This document shows positions 1-11,350 of a stretch of 64,000 bases of DNA, in pieces (positions within the stretch are counted from its first letter, which is position 1; the number at the start of each line of letters is the position of its first letter). Both the position numbers and the translations under genes were made by a program. The notes beneath the pieces are model-generated. The model saw only the letters and a list, made by a program, of their open reading frames with translations. It had not been told where the DNA came from and ran no database searches. Source of the DNA: Sphaerosporella brunnea (taxonomy: Eukaryota > Ascomycota > Pezizomycetes > Pezizales > Pyronemataceae); the NCBI GenBank assembly GCA_008704415.1, contig VXIS01000001.1, forward strand, positions 124,001-188,000, written 5' to 3'.

Positions 1-349
1 CTCCAGCGCCTGCAACGGACCCTTCAAGTCCTTCTCTGCACTATGCATCTTCAGCGATTGCAGTCCCAGCCTAATAGTTTCCTTCTCCTTCTCCTTCGCC
101 TTCGCATACAGCGGTTTGGCCTTGTCATAGATTCTTTCAACTCCATTTCACAACCACGGAGTGCGCGGGTGACGCCATCTTCCATCCCACCGCCTGGCGG
201 AGGTCTGCCGTCGGTAGGTGTTTTGGACACAGTGGAAATTATTCCCTTCAGCACATCAAGCTCCTCGTATATGCGCATTAGGGTTTTTGGCGTATCCTGC
301 ATGCCATTGATCAAAGTGTAGCGCTGATCAGGCTGATCATGTCCGCCAT
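1..349 (-). pseudogene. STAND/NLR-type N-terminal (helo-like) fragment, frame-broken, cut by window edge
   Basis: Read on the minus strand, this stretch resembles the fungal N-terminal domain of STAND proteins. It has a short MADMISLISATL start (ATG at 349), then a segment around NGMQDTPKTLMRIYEELDVL (about 310-250), then a charged helix with KAKPLYAKAKEKEKE and RLGLQSLK (about 123-60). This order matches the small alpha-helical domain that precedes NACHT or NB-ARC modules in fungal NLR-like proteins. The three pieces lie in three different frames, and no intron of normal size could join them. I therefore read it as a decayed copy, though sequencing errors are possible. The nucleotide-binding and repeat domains would lie to the left of the window. 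The family call rests on remembered pattern similarity only. Confidence 0.35.
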
Positions 350-1301
350 TGTTGCGGCGAGAGCTAGAAATGGCTGCCACTGCTGGGCTGAGTGCTATTT
401 TGGAACTGAGATTGGGGCGGGGATGTGGAGCTGTGGTCCTGGTACTTGGGAGATCGAAGTCTTCTGCACCACCGCCGAAGGCTGACCAGCCTGGACATTG
501 AGTTGTCGCTCTGAACAGCGTAGAAAGAAGAAGTCTGGGTGGCCGCGCACACAGAAAAAAGTTGTAGGCGTTGCGGTTCCCTGGAATTGGGGGATCTGCA
601 GACTGGGCTTGAGCGCTGGTGTCTAACTTGGATCTCTGGACGGCAGCATCGTACCAACCCCCAGTAAGTTCCCAAGGCGCAAAAGCTGAAAGCTTGCTGT
701 GCGCATTCTGGAGAGGGTAACCTGGACTCAGCTGAAGATTGTATGCAATTGGTTGGTTGGCGCCTCGGGCTGATCCTCAAGGTATTGTACTCAGTGCATG
801 GCGTATGTCAGCATATGCTGCCTTGCAGGGGGGCCAGCAGCGGGGGTGACACAAGACCTGGAGAGCGGAGACGAGTGCCGCCCCGTGTTTCAGCGCCGAA
901 CGTTTTCTGTGTGTCGCTCGAGTCGGGACGGTCCGCTGTAGCAGGCGCTGGACACAGGACATCCATCACCACTGCTTTCAGTTTCCTCCGGATTCGTCGC
1001 GATAGCAAAAAACGCCTTTGCAAAAAAACAAATTGGGCTCGGCTAGATAGGTACTCTCTCTGCCACGTAAGTGCCCCCGTTGAACGTATTAGTGCTCTCT
1101 CGTCCATCGTGAAGTGTTCGCTGAATCGTTCGTTGAAAAAGTTTGCGCTCATCGCCTCCCCTCATCTGTGCATAAAAACACAAGTCTCACCTAGGAGGCT
1201 AGGCCTAGCTATGTGCGCCTGGTGGTAAGATATCACAACCCCTCACCACAGCGCCGCGAATTCTAGAAATCCCGCAACGCCAGACCATGCAGTTCCAACT
1301 C

Positions 1302-1302
<1 letters not shown>

Positions 1303-1334
<32 letters not shown>
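1303..1334. repeat. poly-A homopolymer, 32 nt
   Basis: Uninterrupted run of A. Comparable A or T runs recur at 9151-9174, 19829-19856, 21851-21878, 39594-39624, 41537-41558 and 49477-49498, which is unusually many for 64 kb. Confidence 0.9.
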
Positions 1335-1336
<2 letters not shown>

Positions 1337-2392
1337 TCTGCTCTGCGAAGCGGGCTTATTTTTTTTGCACCACCACAAATATAGTGCTAATGCGTTGCGA
1401 GACATGTGAGATGTCGTACCCCTACCTGTGTCGTACCTACAATAAGTCACATGAACATGGAGACTGCCTGGCAGGAGACAACCGTTGAAAGTTGAGTGAG
1501 TTCATGGCAGGTACAAACGACGAGCGGCAACGGACAAAAGGCGAATCTCCGATCAAGATGCCCTCAACGCCAGCAGGAGATGCTGAGATGGGAATCGGGT
1601 TGCGTGTCGGCGCCGGCTGCAGACCGATATTAGGCGAGTGCGGCGGTCCATTTACGGACAGCACGTTGCATGGCACACCGAGTTACGTCTCGAAGGACGT
1701 AGAAGAACCCCTGGAAGGGACTCCGGGGATCTCGATCGAGAGGTACCTGAGGAGCGAGCGGAGAACCTTAGAAGTTATCGATATCGATGTTGAGTGCCGT
1801 AAGCGCGCACACACCACAACCACGCCCGGGAGTTGACGATGGTGTGGTGCCACCAAGGCCCCACGATAGAGTTTTTTTCCAGGGGAGAGCGCTGCGGCTA
1901 GAGTAGAGCTATCAATCTGGGGGCCACAAGTTGCGGTGGCATGTTCGATCCTTGGCGAGCAGAAGGTGAAAAAAGGTGAAAACCGAAAAGTCTTGTTTGT
2001 TTTGTTTTGCTCGTTGTTTGCAACCACCCCACACCACACGGAAAATCCGTTGTTCCGGTGGCGCCGCCGAGGCAGTGGCGAGTGCTGCTTTTGCCGGAAG
2101 CTCCTCACGGCCGAGCATCAGAATCCCAGTTGCAACTTGCAACTTGCCCCCAGTTCCTGACTCCGCGATGAAGTCTAGACGATCGGACGCCCGCATGAGG
2201 TTGCCGCTTGCGGCATGGAGGACGAACGGTGCTAAGAACTTCGCGAGCGGACTTGCTTTGCAGCAGCTCAGGAACACGGCACGTCCGGTAGGTAGTCTGG
2301 AGCTGTGGTGCGCATCAGTCTTGTCTCTGTCTTGGAGATACCTAGATGTAAGGCACACGACACACGACCATCATTGAGTCAGACAGATAGAG

Positions 2393-2440
2393 TGTATGTA
2401 TGTATGTATGTATGTATGTATGTATGTATGTGTGTGTGTA
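2393..2440. repeat. (GTAT)n microsatellite ending in (GT)n
   Basis: About ten tandem GTAT units followed by GTGTGTGT. No coding role is apparent. Confidence 0.9.
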
Positions 2441-3089
2441 CCTAGAGTATCGACCGTGTGTTGCGAGAAGGTCGATACGGATTTCTCGGGGGCGCGTCGT
2501 GTAGCCCGACCGAACTCGAGCCCCGAGGCTGCCCGCGGTTGCTGAGATGATGGAACCCGACGCAGTGAACTCGGGGAGACGTGATTTTGTTTCACAGCTG
2601 ATCGCGACGACGACACGCGGTCTGGCTGGCCAAGCGGCTGTTTTTAGAAGGGAAGTTCGCACGACCCCGAAGGCACGGACCCAGAACGTCCAAATCGTCG
2701 GCATCTTTGAGGCCAAATCGGCGACGAGGCCGGATTGAGGCAACAAGACTGGGAAAAGTGTATACATGAGGTACTAGTACATATGCACATATGCATCTAC
2801 ACATGGGGGGAAGGAGACTTGTGCGCAGCGCGGTTGCTCCACTGGCCGGCAGTGTAACTGTTGACAGCGAACATCGTGAAGGATCGCGTGCGGGATTGGA
2901 GCCAATGCACGACAGGCTGGTCATTCACAGGCGGACCTGTCGCCCCACAGGGACTCTACACACATCGCCAGTCCATCGAAGCGTGGAGTTTTAGCTAGCA
3001 GTGCTTTTCGCCTAGCACCAGTCGGCGGCGACGGGGCTGGGTGTTTTGGGGGGATCTAGGGACTCTAGGGAATCTAGACGAAATAGCGA

Positions 3090-4553
3090 TTGACACACGC
3101 ACCCGCAGGCAAGGGAGGAGCTTCTCGTCGGCCTCGCTGTCCTCCTTTCTCCCAACTGCTCTCTCGCCCTCGCATCCGTGACTCTCTGCCTGGCCGCCGA
3201 AACGCTGTCACTGCTGCTGTTCGTCGGTCTCCTGCTTGTTCCTCTTCCCGTGCGTCCCGTTCCCCGTCGTCGGCCGTGGTCAGATTTGCAAATTGTTTAT
3301 TTGTTCGCCGAAAGGAAGGGGTCTGCCATTTCCCTATCGCCGCCCGCGCCCGTCCCCATCGCTACCCGTTCCACCCGTAGAATCGGTAGAATTGACTCAA
3401 AGTTTCGGACTCAGAACTTATAACTCTGTCCCTCGCCCCCGCGTCCGCGTCCCCGCGTCCCCTACACACTCTACACTCGCTCTCGGTCGCTTCGGCGATT
3501 GATCACCCCCGTGCCTTGCTCGCCGCCCTGCTCGCCGCACGCAAATCGCAGCCTTCATTCGGCTGAGACTGCACACACCCATCTCATTGCGCTGGGAATA
3601 TTCCATCACAACAAAACTCTCGGCGCCTGCAACTCTGCGTCACAAAACTCCTCATCCGGCGTTCTCGACAAACATTGGGCCGACTGCCCACAATTTTTCT
3701 GCGACCGCAATTTGACAAATCCGAACGGCGCCCAATCATCCACAAATTATCCGTCTCCGCTTGAGCAGTTTACCCACGCAAAAGCTGCAATCAACTGCCT
3801 ACACGCGACACGCACTCACACACACTCTTGGCCACGGATCAATTTTGCTGCAAGCTAGCACACGAATCGGCGGCTCGCTGCAATCTTTCGACGCCGGATA
3901 CCAGCAGCCTCGAGGATAAAACCCCCGCTACCTCTCCCCTTCCATTGTCGATCCCACACGCGGGGCGAACAGCCACAGGCTCGACGGACGAGAACCGACG
4001 ACGGTCACGGGCAAAGGAACAGGATTCCTTCGGGGAAAAAAAAAAAAAAAAGGTCAGTTACACCCGCTGGATTTCCCCGCCTTACCCGTCGCGACGCTAC
4101 AGCAAACGCGTGTGCACGGGCTTTGTAAGGAAGGGTCTTCTGGTTGCTTTCGTCTGTTCTATCTAACGTCCACATGCGAACCCTAGACAGACCCTCGCGA
4201 GCCGAATAAAGCTCACCACTGTTGTCCACCCGTACGTCATACGGCCGACTCCCCCCCCCCCCACCCTCGCTCGTTGCGCAACACACGCCCCTGCCGCCGT
4301 CTATTTCACAGGTACTGCCGTCTCCCCGGACTTAACCCGCCATTTTTCCATATTGCCGTTGATTGCATTGCTGACTGCTTGTCACCACTTGATCAGGTGT
4401 GCCAAGTTCTTTTCGGTTGTGGCCCGTGCTCATCCCGGGCCCCACCTCTCTCCCTTGCGCCTTACTTCAGTCGCCATTGCTGGTTCGACAGCCCGTCCTC
4501 GATTGCTTTTTCGCTTTCCATTTTACGTACACCGATAAACACCGACCGCCAGG
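3090..4553 (+). promoter_or_regulatory. pyrimidine-rich upstream and leader region of the motif-array gene
   Basis: C- and T-rich sequence with many CTC, CCC and TCGC blocks leads up to the ATG at 4554. It includes an A run near 4027-4041 and a C run at 4251-4262. Such CT-rich stretches are common around fungal transcription starts. A similar pyrimidine-rich zone precedes the bHLH gene (45300-46436). The exact promoter and any leader introns cannot be fixed from sequence alone. Confidence 0.4.
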
Positions 4554-7229
4554 ATGCCCGGCCTACATCCGTTTCAGAACGCTACCCCGCGTCACCAGAT
4601 ACCCAATGAAGCCCCCCAGTACTTCTCGCCGTTCTTTGAACAGCCATCGAAGCCCCCGCCAGTCTCCATCTGGCAACCTCCCACCATCGAGCTTCCCCGA
4701 CGCTCGAAGGCTCCCACCCACCGCCCCCGCACTCCCCCGAAGATTCCTACGGCAGGAACAACCACGAGGCGGAACAGTCGGGAGGATCAGCAACCGCAGC
4801 ACACCGGTCTTTTCCAACCCAAGAAGAAGAGTGTAGACGAGATCATGTGGCTTGGAGCAGTGACTGGATTCTCTCCACGTGAAGCTGTGGAACAAAGGTC
4901 CCTGAGAAGTAAGCTCATCAGAAAGCCGGAGGAGATCGCTAGCCAGGCAAGCTCAGCTACTGGTCCCAGGGCACAGGAGGAGAAGAACAGAAAGGAGGAG
5001 GAGGCAAGGGCAAGGGAGAAGAGGTTGGAAGAGTGGGCGACCAAGAAGAAGCCAAATGCCGGACACGCCCATAAACGGAGCGACGGCGGGCCAATGTCAC
5101 CACTCTTACCCCAACCGATCGAATCACGACTTCGGCCACGCAAGAAGGTCTACACACCTCTCCCGCAACCCGAAGAAGCGGCGCGGATTAGTAACCGCCC
5201 CAATGCGATTCACAGGCCGCACATGCCGGCCAGCAACGAAGGAAGCTATGCCCCAGCTACTCCATTCCTACCGCAGCCAATCGAAACTGTGAAAAGGAGC
5301 AACCGACCTCGGCCGGAACCGAAGAAGTTGAAGTCACAGGAAGAAGAGTCGCTATGGATGGGATTACCGCAGCCGATCGAGACTGCGAGGAGATCGAACC
5401 GAAAGAGCCCTTTGAATAAGATGCAATCGGTCGACGACCAGGATGACGATAAGGAATCGGCCGAACCCCGCTCCAGATTAGCCGATAAGGCCCTACCAAC
5501 CCAAAACGCTCTCTCCCAACCTATAGAGTCGTCTCGAAAGTCCAATAGACCTGCGCTTCCAAAAGAATTCCTCCCTGAACCCATCGAGTGTTCCAGAAGG
5601 TCGAACCGTCCTTCCAAAGAAACCCTTCCAGAACCAATAGAGAGCACTCGACGTTCCAACCGCCCCCAGGAAAAGCAGGATGCATTGCTACCCCAACCGG
5701 TAGAATCCAGCAGGCGATCCAACCGGCCTGCCCAGAAGGAGTTCCTCCCCGAACCCATAGAATCTTCTCGTCGTTCCAATCGTCCTGCGGCGGAAAAGAA
5801 AGAAGAACTGCCACAGCCGATTGAGACCACCAAGAAGTCGAACCGCCCATCCGCGGCGCCTGTCCAGAAGGACCAACCTCCCACTCCAACTTCCTCTTTC
5901 TTTGGTCCAGATCATCTTCTCCAGCCTGTTGAGACAACTCGGCGATCGCATCGTCCGATCAATGTTCGTCCGCTTATCCCTCAGGTCATCGAGAGTTCGA
6001 TGCGGTCCTCTTTGATGAGGGTTCCTGCGGCGGAAATGCATCTCGAGCTTCCTCAGCCGGTTTCCGTGTCACGATGGACCAGCCGAGCACCTGGACTACG
6101 TCGCGAGAGCACTAGAAGACCGCCATCCCCCGGCCCACATTATACCAGCCGTCCAAAAATTCAGAAGTTCGCGGGACCAGCGGCTGATCATGTATGGCAT
6201 CTTGAGGAGCCGATAGATTCGACGCCGCCAAGTCCCGTGGGAAGCCCAGGAACTAGTCCTTCCGTTTCTATATGCCCTAGCTTGAGCTCTTCGCCGACGT
6301 CCTCCGCGACAAGTGCAACTTGGGATATTCCTGTCAAATCGTCGAAGAAATATGGAATTCAGGGGCGCAGGGACTCTTTAGAGGCCGGATTTTCCGATTA
6401 TGTTCTAGCCGTACAAAGGAAATTGAGGCAAGAGAGAATACAGAGAGAGGATCATGTGCTCAAGGAGGGGCCTGAGTTCCCATTCCCTGCAACCGAGGAG
6501 GTCTATGCCGAAGGTGACGCGACTAATGTTGATGGCGCAACCCGAGAACGCACGGGCCTGGGCATACGGAGCGAGTCCTCCGAAACTATCCGACCGAAGC
6601 TCCGAGCCATCGAGACGGAGCCAGTTATCAAGGTTACGGACAGTACCAGGGACGCCACGAGCAACAACGACGACGACGATTATCCGATCTGCCACTCCCC
6701 CAAATTCGAAGCCTTCAAACGGCCCCTCCTTATTCCTGAACCCGACGATCTTGAACTATCACCCCCCTCCGCCCCTACACCCGGTAATGTTCCGGAGATG
6801 TGGAAACCCAAGGGGCTTGCCGTAGCGCCTAGCATTAGCTCCATGTCGACCAACCACGGGTCCTATGGCACTGGCAGCACGACCCAGAGCTCCGTCTCCG
6901 CCCCGCTCTCCGCCCCGCCGCGCATGTGGCACCGTCCCGCGGGCCCATCGCCTGGTTACACGGTCGCGTCTCTGCCGCCTACCAAGAAGAGGGACAACAT
7001 GACCAAGGAGGTTACACCATCGTTCGTGGATGATGTCTACAGATACCTCAGTCTGCAGTTTGAGAACGTCGCCGGACAGTTTGATCCGGAGCTTGCGGCG
7101 TACACTGGTCTGAGCATCATCGTGGTCAAGCGCGATCGCAAAGCTGCGCTCACGAAGTACTGCGAGAAGTGGGTTCAGGAGAATCCAGAATTTGAGGCTG
7201 GTGAGGCGAGAAAGGCGGGTTTGTGGTAG
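4554..7229 (+). CDS. 891-aa motif-array protein with C-terminal DUF4050/Gag1-like domain
   Basis: Single-exon ORF starting at an ATG in a good context (ccaggATGCCC). Residues about 180-520 hold roughly 14 copies of a short motif with consensus LPQPIESSRRSNRP, with variants such as LPEPIECSRRSNRP and LPQPIETTKKSNRP. They are spaced by 10-40 polar residues rich in Lys, Glu and Pro. Residues 520-780 are low-complexity Ser/Pro/Thr. The C-terminus (about 805-885) is ordered, containing FVDDVYRYLSLQFENVAGQF followed by DPELAAYTGL. It resembles the DUF4050 domain (Gag1-like clamp) of fungal proteins, one yeast member of which has been linked to TORC1 control under glucose starvation. I recall related 'P-Q-[LI]-[IV]-E-T-[ST]-[RK]-R-S' motifs in that family, so the array may be an expansion of a family linear motif. 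The protein is probably largely disordered and has no signal peptide or membrane segment. The function is inferred and the family call is tentative. Confidence 0.8.
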   Translation: MPGLHPFQNATPRHQIPNEAPQYFSPFFEQPSKPPPVSIWQPPTIELPRRSKAPTHRPRTPPKIPTAGTTTRRNSREDQQPQHTGLFQPKKKSVDEIMWLGAVTGFSPREAVEQRSLRSKLIRKPEEIASQASSATGPRAQEEKNRKEEEARAREKRLEEWATKKKPNAGHAHKRSDGGPMSPLLPQPIESRLRPRKKVYTPLPQPEEAARISNRPNAIHRPHMPASNEGSYAPATPFLPQPIETVKRSNRPRPEPKKLKSQEEESLWMGLPQPIETARRSNRKSPLNKMQSVDDQDDDKESAEPRSRLADKALPTQNALSQPIESSRKSNRPALPKEFLPEPIECSRRSNRPSKETLPEPIESTRRSNRPQEKQDALLPQPVESSRRSNRPAQKEFLPEPIESSRRSNRPAAEKKEELPQPIETTKKSNRPSAAPVQKDQPPTPTSSFFGPDHLLQPVETTRRSHRPINVRPLIPQVIESSMRSSLMRVPAAEMHLELPQPVSVSRWTSRAPGLRRESTRRPPSPGPHYTSRPKIQKFAGPAADHVWHLEEPIDSTPPSPVGSPGTSPSVSICPSLSSSPTSSATSATWDIPVKSSKKYGIQGRRDSLEAGFSDYVLAVQRKLRQERIQREDHVLKEGPEFPFPATEEVYAEGDATNVDGATRERTGLGIRSESSETIRPKLRAIETEPVIKVTDSTRDATSNNDDDDYPICHSPKFEAFKRPLLIPEPDDLELSPPSAPTPGNVPEMWKPKGLAVAPSISSMSTNHGSYGTGSTTQSSVSAPLSAPPRMWHRPAGPSPGYTVASLPPTKKRDNMTKEVTPSFVDDVYRYLSLQFENVAGQFDPELAAYTGLSIIVVKRDRKAALTKYCEKWVQENPEFEAGEARKAGLW

Positions 7230-8780
7230 CTTTTGCTACTGTTGACGACAGTGTGGTTGTTTTTCGCTTGAATTGTTGATGTTGGTTTTTTGTTTTACGC
7301 AAGTGCGGATTGCATTGAGCGTTGCGTGGGTGTCCTGGTGTTTTTGCATTGTTACGCACTGTCTTTCGTCGTCTGTCTTCACGCCTGTGTTTTTCTGACT
7401 TGAAGTTTTTATTTTGTGTCTTTTCGGGGTATTCTTTACTGCTTGGTTTACTTGTTTGCTCTGTTTGCCACATTCTTGTTTCTCTTGGGGTTTCTCGTTC
7501 TCGAATTTTCTTTACACTGCTTTTCAAACATCACAGGTTTCTCGTTTTGTGTTTTCTTGCTATATCTATTTTGTTTGCTCTTTAGGTGGTGGAATCTTCT
7601 TTTTGTTTTTTCCTATTAATTTTCCTTTTTTTTTTTCACTTCTTTCCTACGTATTCCCTAATTTCTTTTGTATTCCGTTTTTTTCCTTTACTTGCGCTTT
7701 GTACATTGCTTGCTTACTCGCTGGCTGCAGCGAGTATGTGCTTTTGATACCTCTCTAGAACGAGGGTTTTGGATGGATGGATGGAGGAAGCGAGGGTTTT
7801 GGATACATACGGCTGCTTGTATGTTGTACCTAGTGATACCAATTGGCAAAGTGGGAATTTTCGGATGGCATTGGTTGTTGATAGGCAAATATCATTGATA
7901 AAAAAAATTCTTTTTGAGTGGTGTGATTTTTAATTTTTTGTTTTGGAGAGGGAAGCGCTGCAATCGGGATGAGTCGGTAATACGTATACGGTGCAGATAA
8001 GAGCGTTTGCAGCCGTAAAGTGAGTGCTTCTGGATAGATGGAATGCGGGGTTTTAGTGAGTGGTTTGCGGGATATCGATCGTGTGAGGTGTTGCTGCTTT
8101 GGGGAAGTAGTGTTTTTTTTTTGGGGGGGGGGGGGTGTGGGGTTGAGGAGTGAGGGGTTGTTTTTTTTTTTTCGGGTGGGGTACGTATGGCAATAGGTAC
8201 GAGTACGAGTGGAGTACTGAGTACAGTATTGTGATACTGTACTTGGGTGTAGCTATAAGTCGGGTGCTCCCCGAACAAACAGCAACTGGCAACGCCACTA
8301 CGATTGCTGCTAGAACTTTGTGAAGCTGGGGGTGGCATCGTAGGCCTCCCTAGAGCCTTTTTGAGTGTATTGAAGAAAAAATACCGACTTCTTCGTGGAC
8401 GACAAAGGTCTTGGCATTGTTTGGTTGTATGGAGGAAAGAAGTCGGGTGCTCTTTGCATGTGTGTAACGGCACCCGAATTACCCTTGTACCCTAGTACTG
8501 CTGCAGGTGTGTAGTGTAGCAAGTAAAACGAGTCCGACGACTGGAGCGGAGGCGCGTTGTACGCAAGCCGAGCCGAGCCGAGCAAGAGCCGGGAGGATTT
8601 ATGTAAACTGCCCCTCCCCCACTTCCCCAGGGTTAGGGGGGAGGGGGGGTTTTGTTTTGTTTTTGTTTTTGTTTTTGTTTTGTTTTTGTTTTGTTTTGTT
8701 TTTGTTTTGTTTTTGTTTTGTTTTTGTTTTGTTTTTTTAAATCATACAGCATGCACTCGGGCTGCCTCCTATCTTAGTTG
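7230..8780. other. T-rich 3' flank and gene-free stretch
   Basis: The first 500 bases downstream of the motif-array gene are strongly T-rich on the plus strand, probably 3' UTR and terminator sequence. They give spurious hydrophobic open frames. Beyond this there are G and T runs (8112-8177) and a GTTTT minisatellite. No gene is supported. Confidence 0.5.
8650..8738 (+). repeat. (GTTTT/GTTTTT)n minisatellite
   Basis: About 16 tandem units of G followed by four or five T. It ends in a T run at about 8731-8738. Confidence 0.9.
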
Positions 8781-10019
8781 AGGCCAAAGGCCTACGAGAC
8801 CTGGTATCCCGTCCCCCACGGTCTTACCCGTCTGTTGGGGGATGCAATGTTGGAGTTGCGGGTCGAGTCCGAGTGCTTCTCGGTGACGCAACCTGAACTT
8901 TTAGGGGCTTTTCCACATACTTACTGCCACTGGTTTCCGTATCGCGGCGTGGGAGAGCTCTGGGGAATCGGCTCCAACCAATCGGTTTGTGGGTCCGGGC
9001 TGCGAATACCCGGGTATGCAATACAGCCGGCCTCGCTCGTCAATCACAGATGGGGCGGGGTTGGGTTTGGTGAGCTTGCTGGAACTGGGGGTGCCGGTGG
9101 GTTAGAACAGTGGATATCGCTGTGTCCTCGCCCCGCGATAGCAGCCGCCGAAAAAAAAAAAAAAAAAAAAAAAACAACCAGAACCAGTTTGTCAAGCCCA
9201 GAGTATACAGCCAAGAGCAACCGGCTCCAACGAGACACCTCTGCTGCAACCACCCTCCTCCCTCCAACGAGTATATCCGCAATCTCTGTGAAGAAGCAGG
9301 CCGTGCCCTCGCCGACGCGGCAAGGTGACGCGGCCATGGAGGCTGGGGGACTATGTCCGACGGCACTGGCCCGAAGACGAAGACGAAGACTTTGCCCTGG
9401 TGCACAAATACCAAGGCTTCGAAATATCGGAAACCGACCGATGCCGTTCGTCGTCTGGGTCTGCGGGCGGGAGGGAGGGTGTGTCGGGATGTCTTGGGAG
9501 GACAAGGCGGAGGAGATGCGCGTCAGTGTGCATACTCTGCCGCTTGGGAGCCGGGAGGCGGGGGGGGGGGGGGGTTAGTTTCGGACTGTGAATCTTTCTG
9601 AAGCGGTGGTGGTGGTGGTGCCGGAGCGGGAGCCTTTTTTTTCCGCATTATTCTTCCGATGAGCCAATGTCGTCGTCGGCTCTATTTGTAGTTTTGTCAT
9701 GGAAACGCGTCCATGGTTTGTAGATATACATACACAAGTTTGAGATGAAGGGGTGTCGGATGAGTAAAAAAATACCAGAGTTGTTTGTTGAAAAGCACAC
9801 GTGTGGCTAGCTACCCTCAATCAAATTGCTCATTTTTCATTTGAAAATTCCCAAACCTCCCCCCCCCCCAGCCTCCATGGCTTTTATATTTACACATATT
9901 CTTTAAACGCCTGTGTTCCGTAGGCTTCTCCATTAGGGGTATTCAACCTAAGGAACTATGTATCGGACAAAGGAAAAGAACAATCGGCCCAAGAGGCGTG
10001 GTGGTGTGCAATCAAGCGA
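8781..10019. other. gene-free stretch
   Basis: Contains an A run (9151-9174), a G run (about 9560-9573) and a C run (9860-9869). Overlapping ORFs in all frames have no recognisable domain. I see nothing functional here. Confidence 0.45.
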
Positions 10020-10860
10020 GGTCCATATCACTCGTCTGCTAGCGCTGGGCGATGCGCTCTCGGTACGCGGGGCACGTCCTATCGGTGGCCTTGTGAGGGC
10101 TGCCGCAGGAGGCGCAGCGAAATGGTGCATGCGTGCCTTCGCCGCCCTCGCGGACAACGCGGGATCTTGCACGGATGCTTTCGCGTAAAGTGGGGCTCCG
10201 CGCAGACGGTGCACGTAAGCGGTGCACCGTGTTGTGGGGTGGCCGTACAGGCAGCAGCGACCGCAGCGTGTGGTGGGTCCGAAGGGGAGGTAGTCCCTCA
10301 GACGGATCTCGCGGTTGAAGAGTTAGAGCAAGGGAGGGGGCCATCGACGACGTCCTTCATCGTGAGCTGCCCGACAAGCGTGATCACGACGGAAGATGCC
10401 TCTCTTCGATTCGGTGGTGAGCCAGCGCGGGCCGCAACCCATGCGAAGCTCGGGGTAAAGCATGGAGAGCTGGTGTCGCACCTACTCCATGGTGGCTGTA
10501 GTGGGGATAAGAACGAACCGCGTCCACCGCTCGCTGACTACAGCTGCGGTGGTGGGAAGGCCGTTCTGGTCGAGAGCATGGCGTGGGAGGCTCAAGTATG
10601 GTTCGTTTGCCGCAGCGCGGAAGCGGTTGCCTACGACGAAGACGAGCGCGTTGGTGGTGGCCAGGGCCGCGGTGAGGGGAGGCGACAAGTGGATATCCTT
10701 GTGGCCAACGATCGTGTCGTTGACGACGTTCAGTGCACGATCAGCGAGTGCTTGGCCGTCCTTGGGTGGCGTGGGGTTAGCAAGCTGATCGTGCAGCTTG
10801 CGGTCGGCAATGGGGGCTGTGGCTGGGCTTGCCGTTGTGGTTGGGGTTGAGGTTGAGGTT
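10020..10860 (-). pseudogene. degenerate LINE-type ORF1 (Gag-like) with three zinc knuckles
   Basis: On the minus strand a coding-like stretch (around 10780-10480, with TNALVFVVGNRFRAAANEP) is followed by three cysteine/histidine knuckles. The first, C-x2-C-x4-H-x4-C, lies at about 10267-10225. The second, C-x2-C-x3-H-x4-C, lies at about 10213-10168. The third, C-x2-C-x3-H-x5-CP, lies at about 10116-10070. This is the arrangement seen at the C-terminus of ORF1 in fungal Tad1-like non-LTR retrotransposons. An in-frame stop occurs near 10490, and the knuckles lie in different frames, so the copy is dead. No reverse transcriptase follows. The open end is a short AYRERIAQR tail and stop near 10039. 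The assignment to Tad1 rather than another LINE clade is inference. Confidence 0.55.
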
Positions 10861-11350
10861 GGGGTCGGGTTAGGGTTGAGTGGTCGGCTGCTGTGCGTGC
10901 GCGGGCTTGGCAGGGGCTGATGCTGTGTTACAGTAAGGTAATGTCACGCAACGTAACGTAAAGTTACCGTATCGTGGTCAACTTTACAGTATCGTGGCGA
11001 GTGTGTGGTGGGTATATGTGTGAAGAGCGGCACCAGGAAAGACGCGTCGGCTAGGGGTGCAGACGGGCCGATTGGCCGAATCCCGCAAATTCGGCTTCCG
11101 AATTTCGTTGATCAGAGTTGCTTACCCGAAATCACAAACAAGTAGAGGAAATAAATCTTGAATTCTGCGCCTCCTTTTCCAACAGAACATCTCATCATCG
11201 ACGGCCCCCCGCGGGGCCCACCGCATGCACAGCCAACAGAAGACACGAAGAAAAATGGCAAACATAAAACCCATCTCTGGTATCAATCCCAAACACAAAA
11301 GCGCACGCAACGCATCATATCATCGCTATGTAACCAGCCGTGAATCACGT
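10861..11350. other. gene-free stretch downstream of YVC1
   Basis: Holds a degenerate GGGTT-rich stretch (10838-10885) that includes a single TTAGGG and is not a telomere array. It also has short GTAACGTAA-type repeats (about 10930-10970). Part of it is presumably the YVC1 3' UTR. Confidence 0.4.

Larger units (their letters stand above)
393..3089. other. gene-free stretch with homopolymer and GTAT repeat
   Basis: Several overlapping short ORFs occur here on both strands, but none has a recognisable domain or a convincing exon structure. The region holds a 32-nt A run (1303-1334) and a tetranucleotide repeat (about 2393-2440). I see no promoter or RNA gene that I can support. Confidence 0.5.

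Noticed and set aside
1976..2377. 133-codon plus-strand ORF
   Set aside because: Overlapped by equally long minus-strand frames, no domain, and runs close to a GTAT repeat.
10838..10885. TTAGGG-like telomeric repeat
   Set aside because: Only one TTAGGG in a degenerate G/T-rich stretch, with no tandem array.
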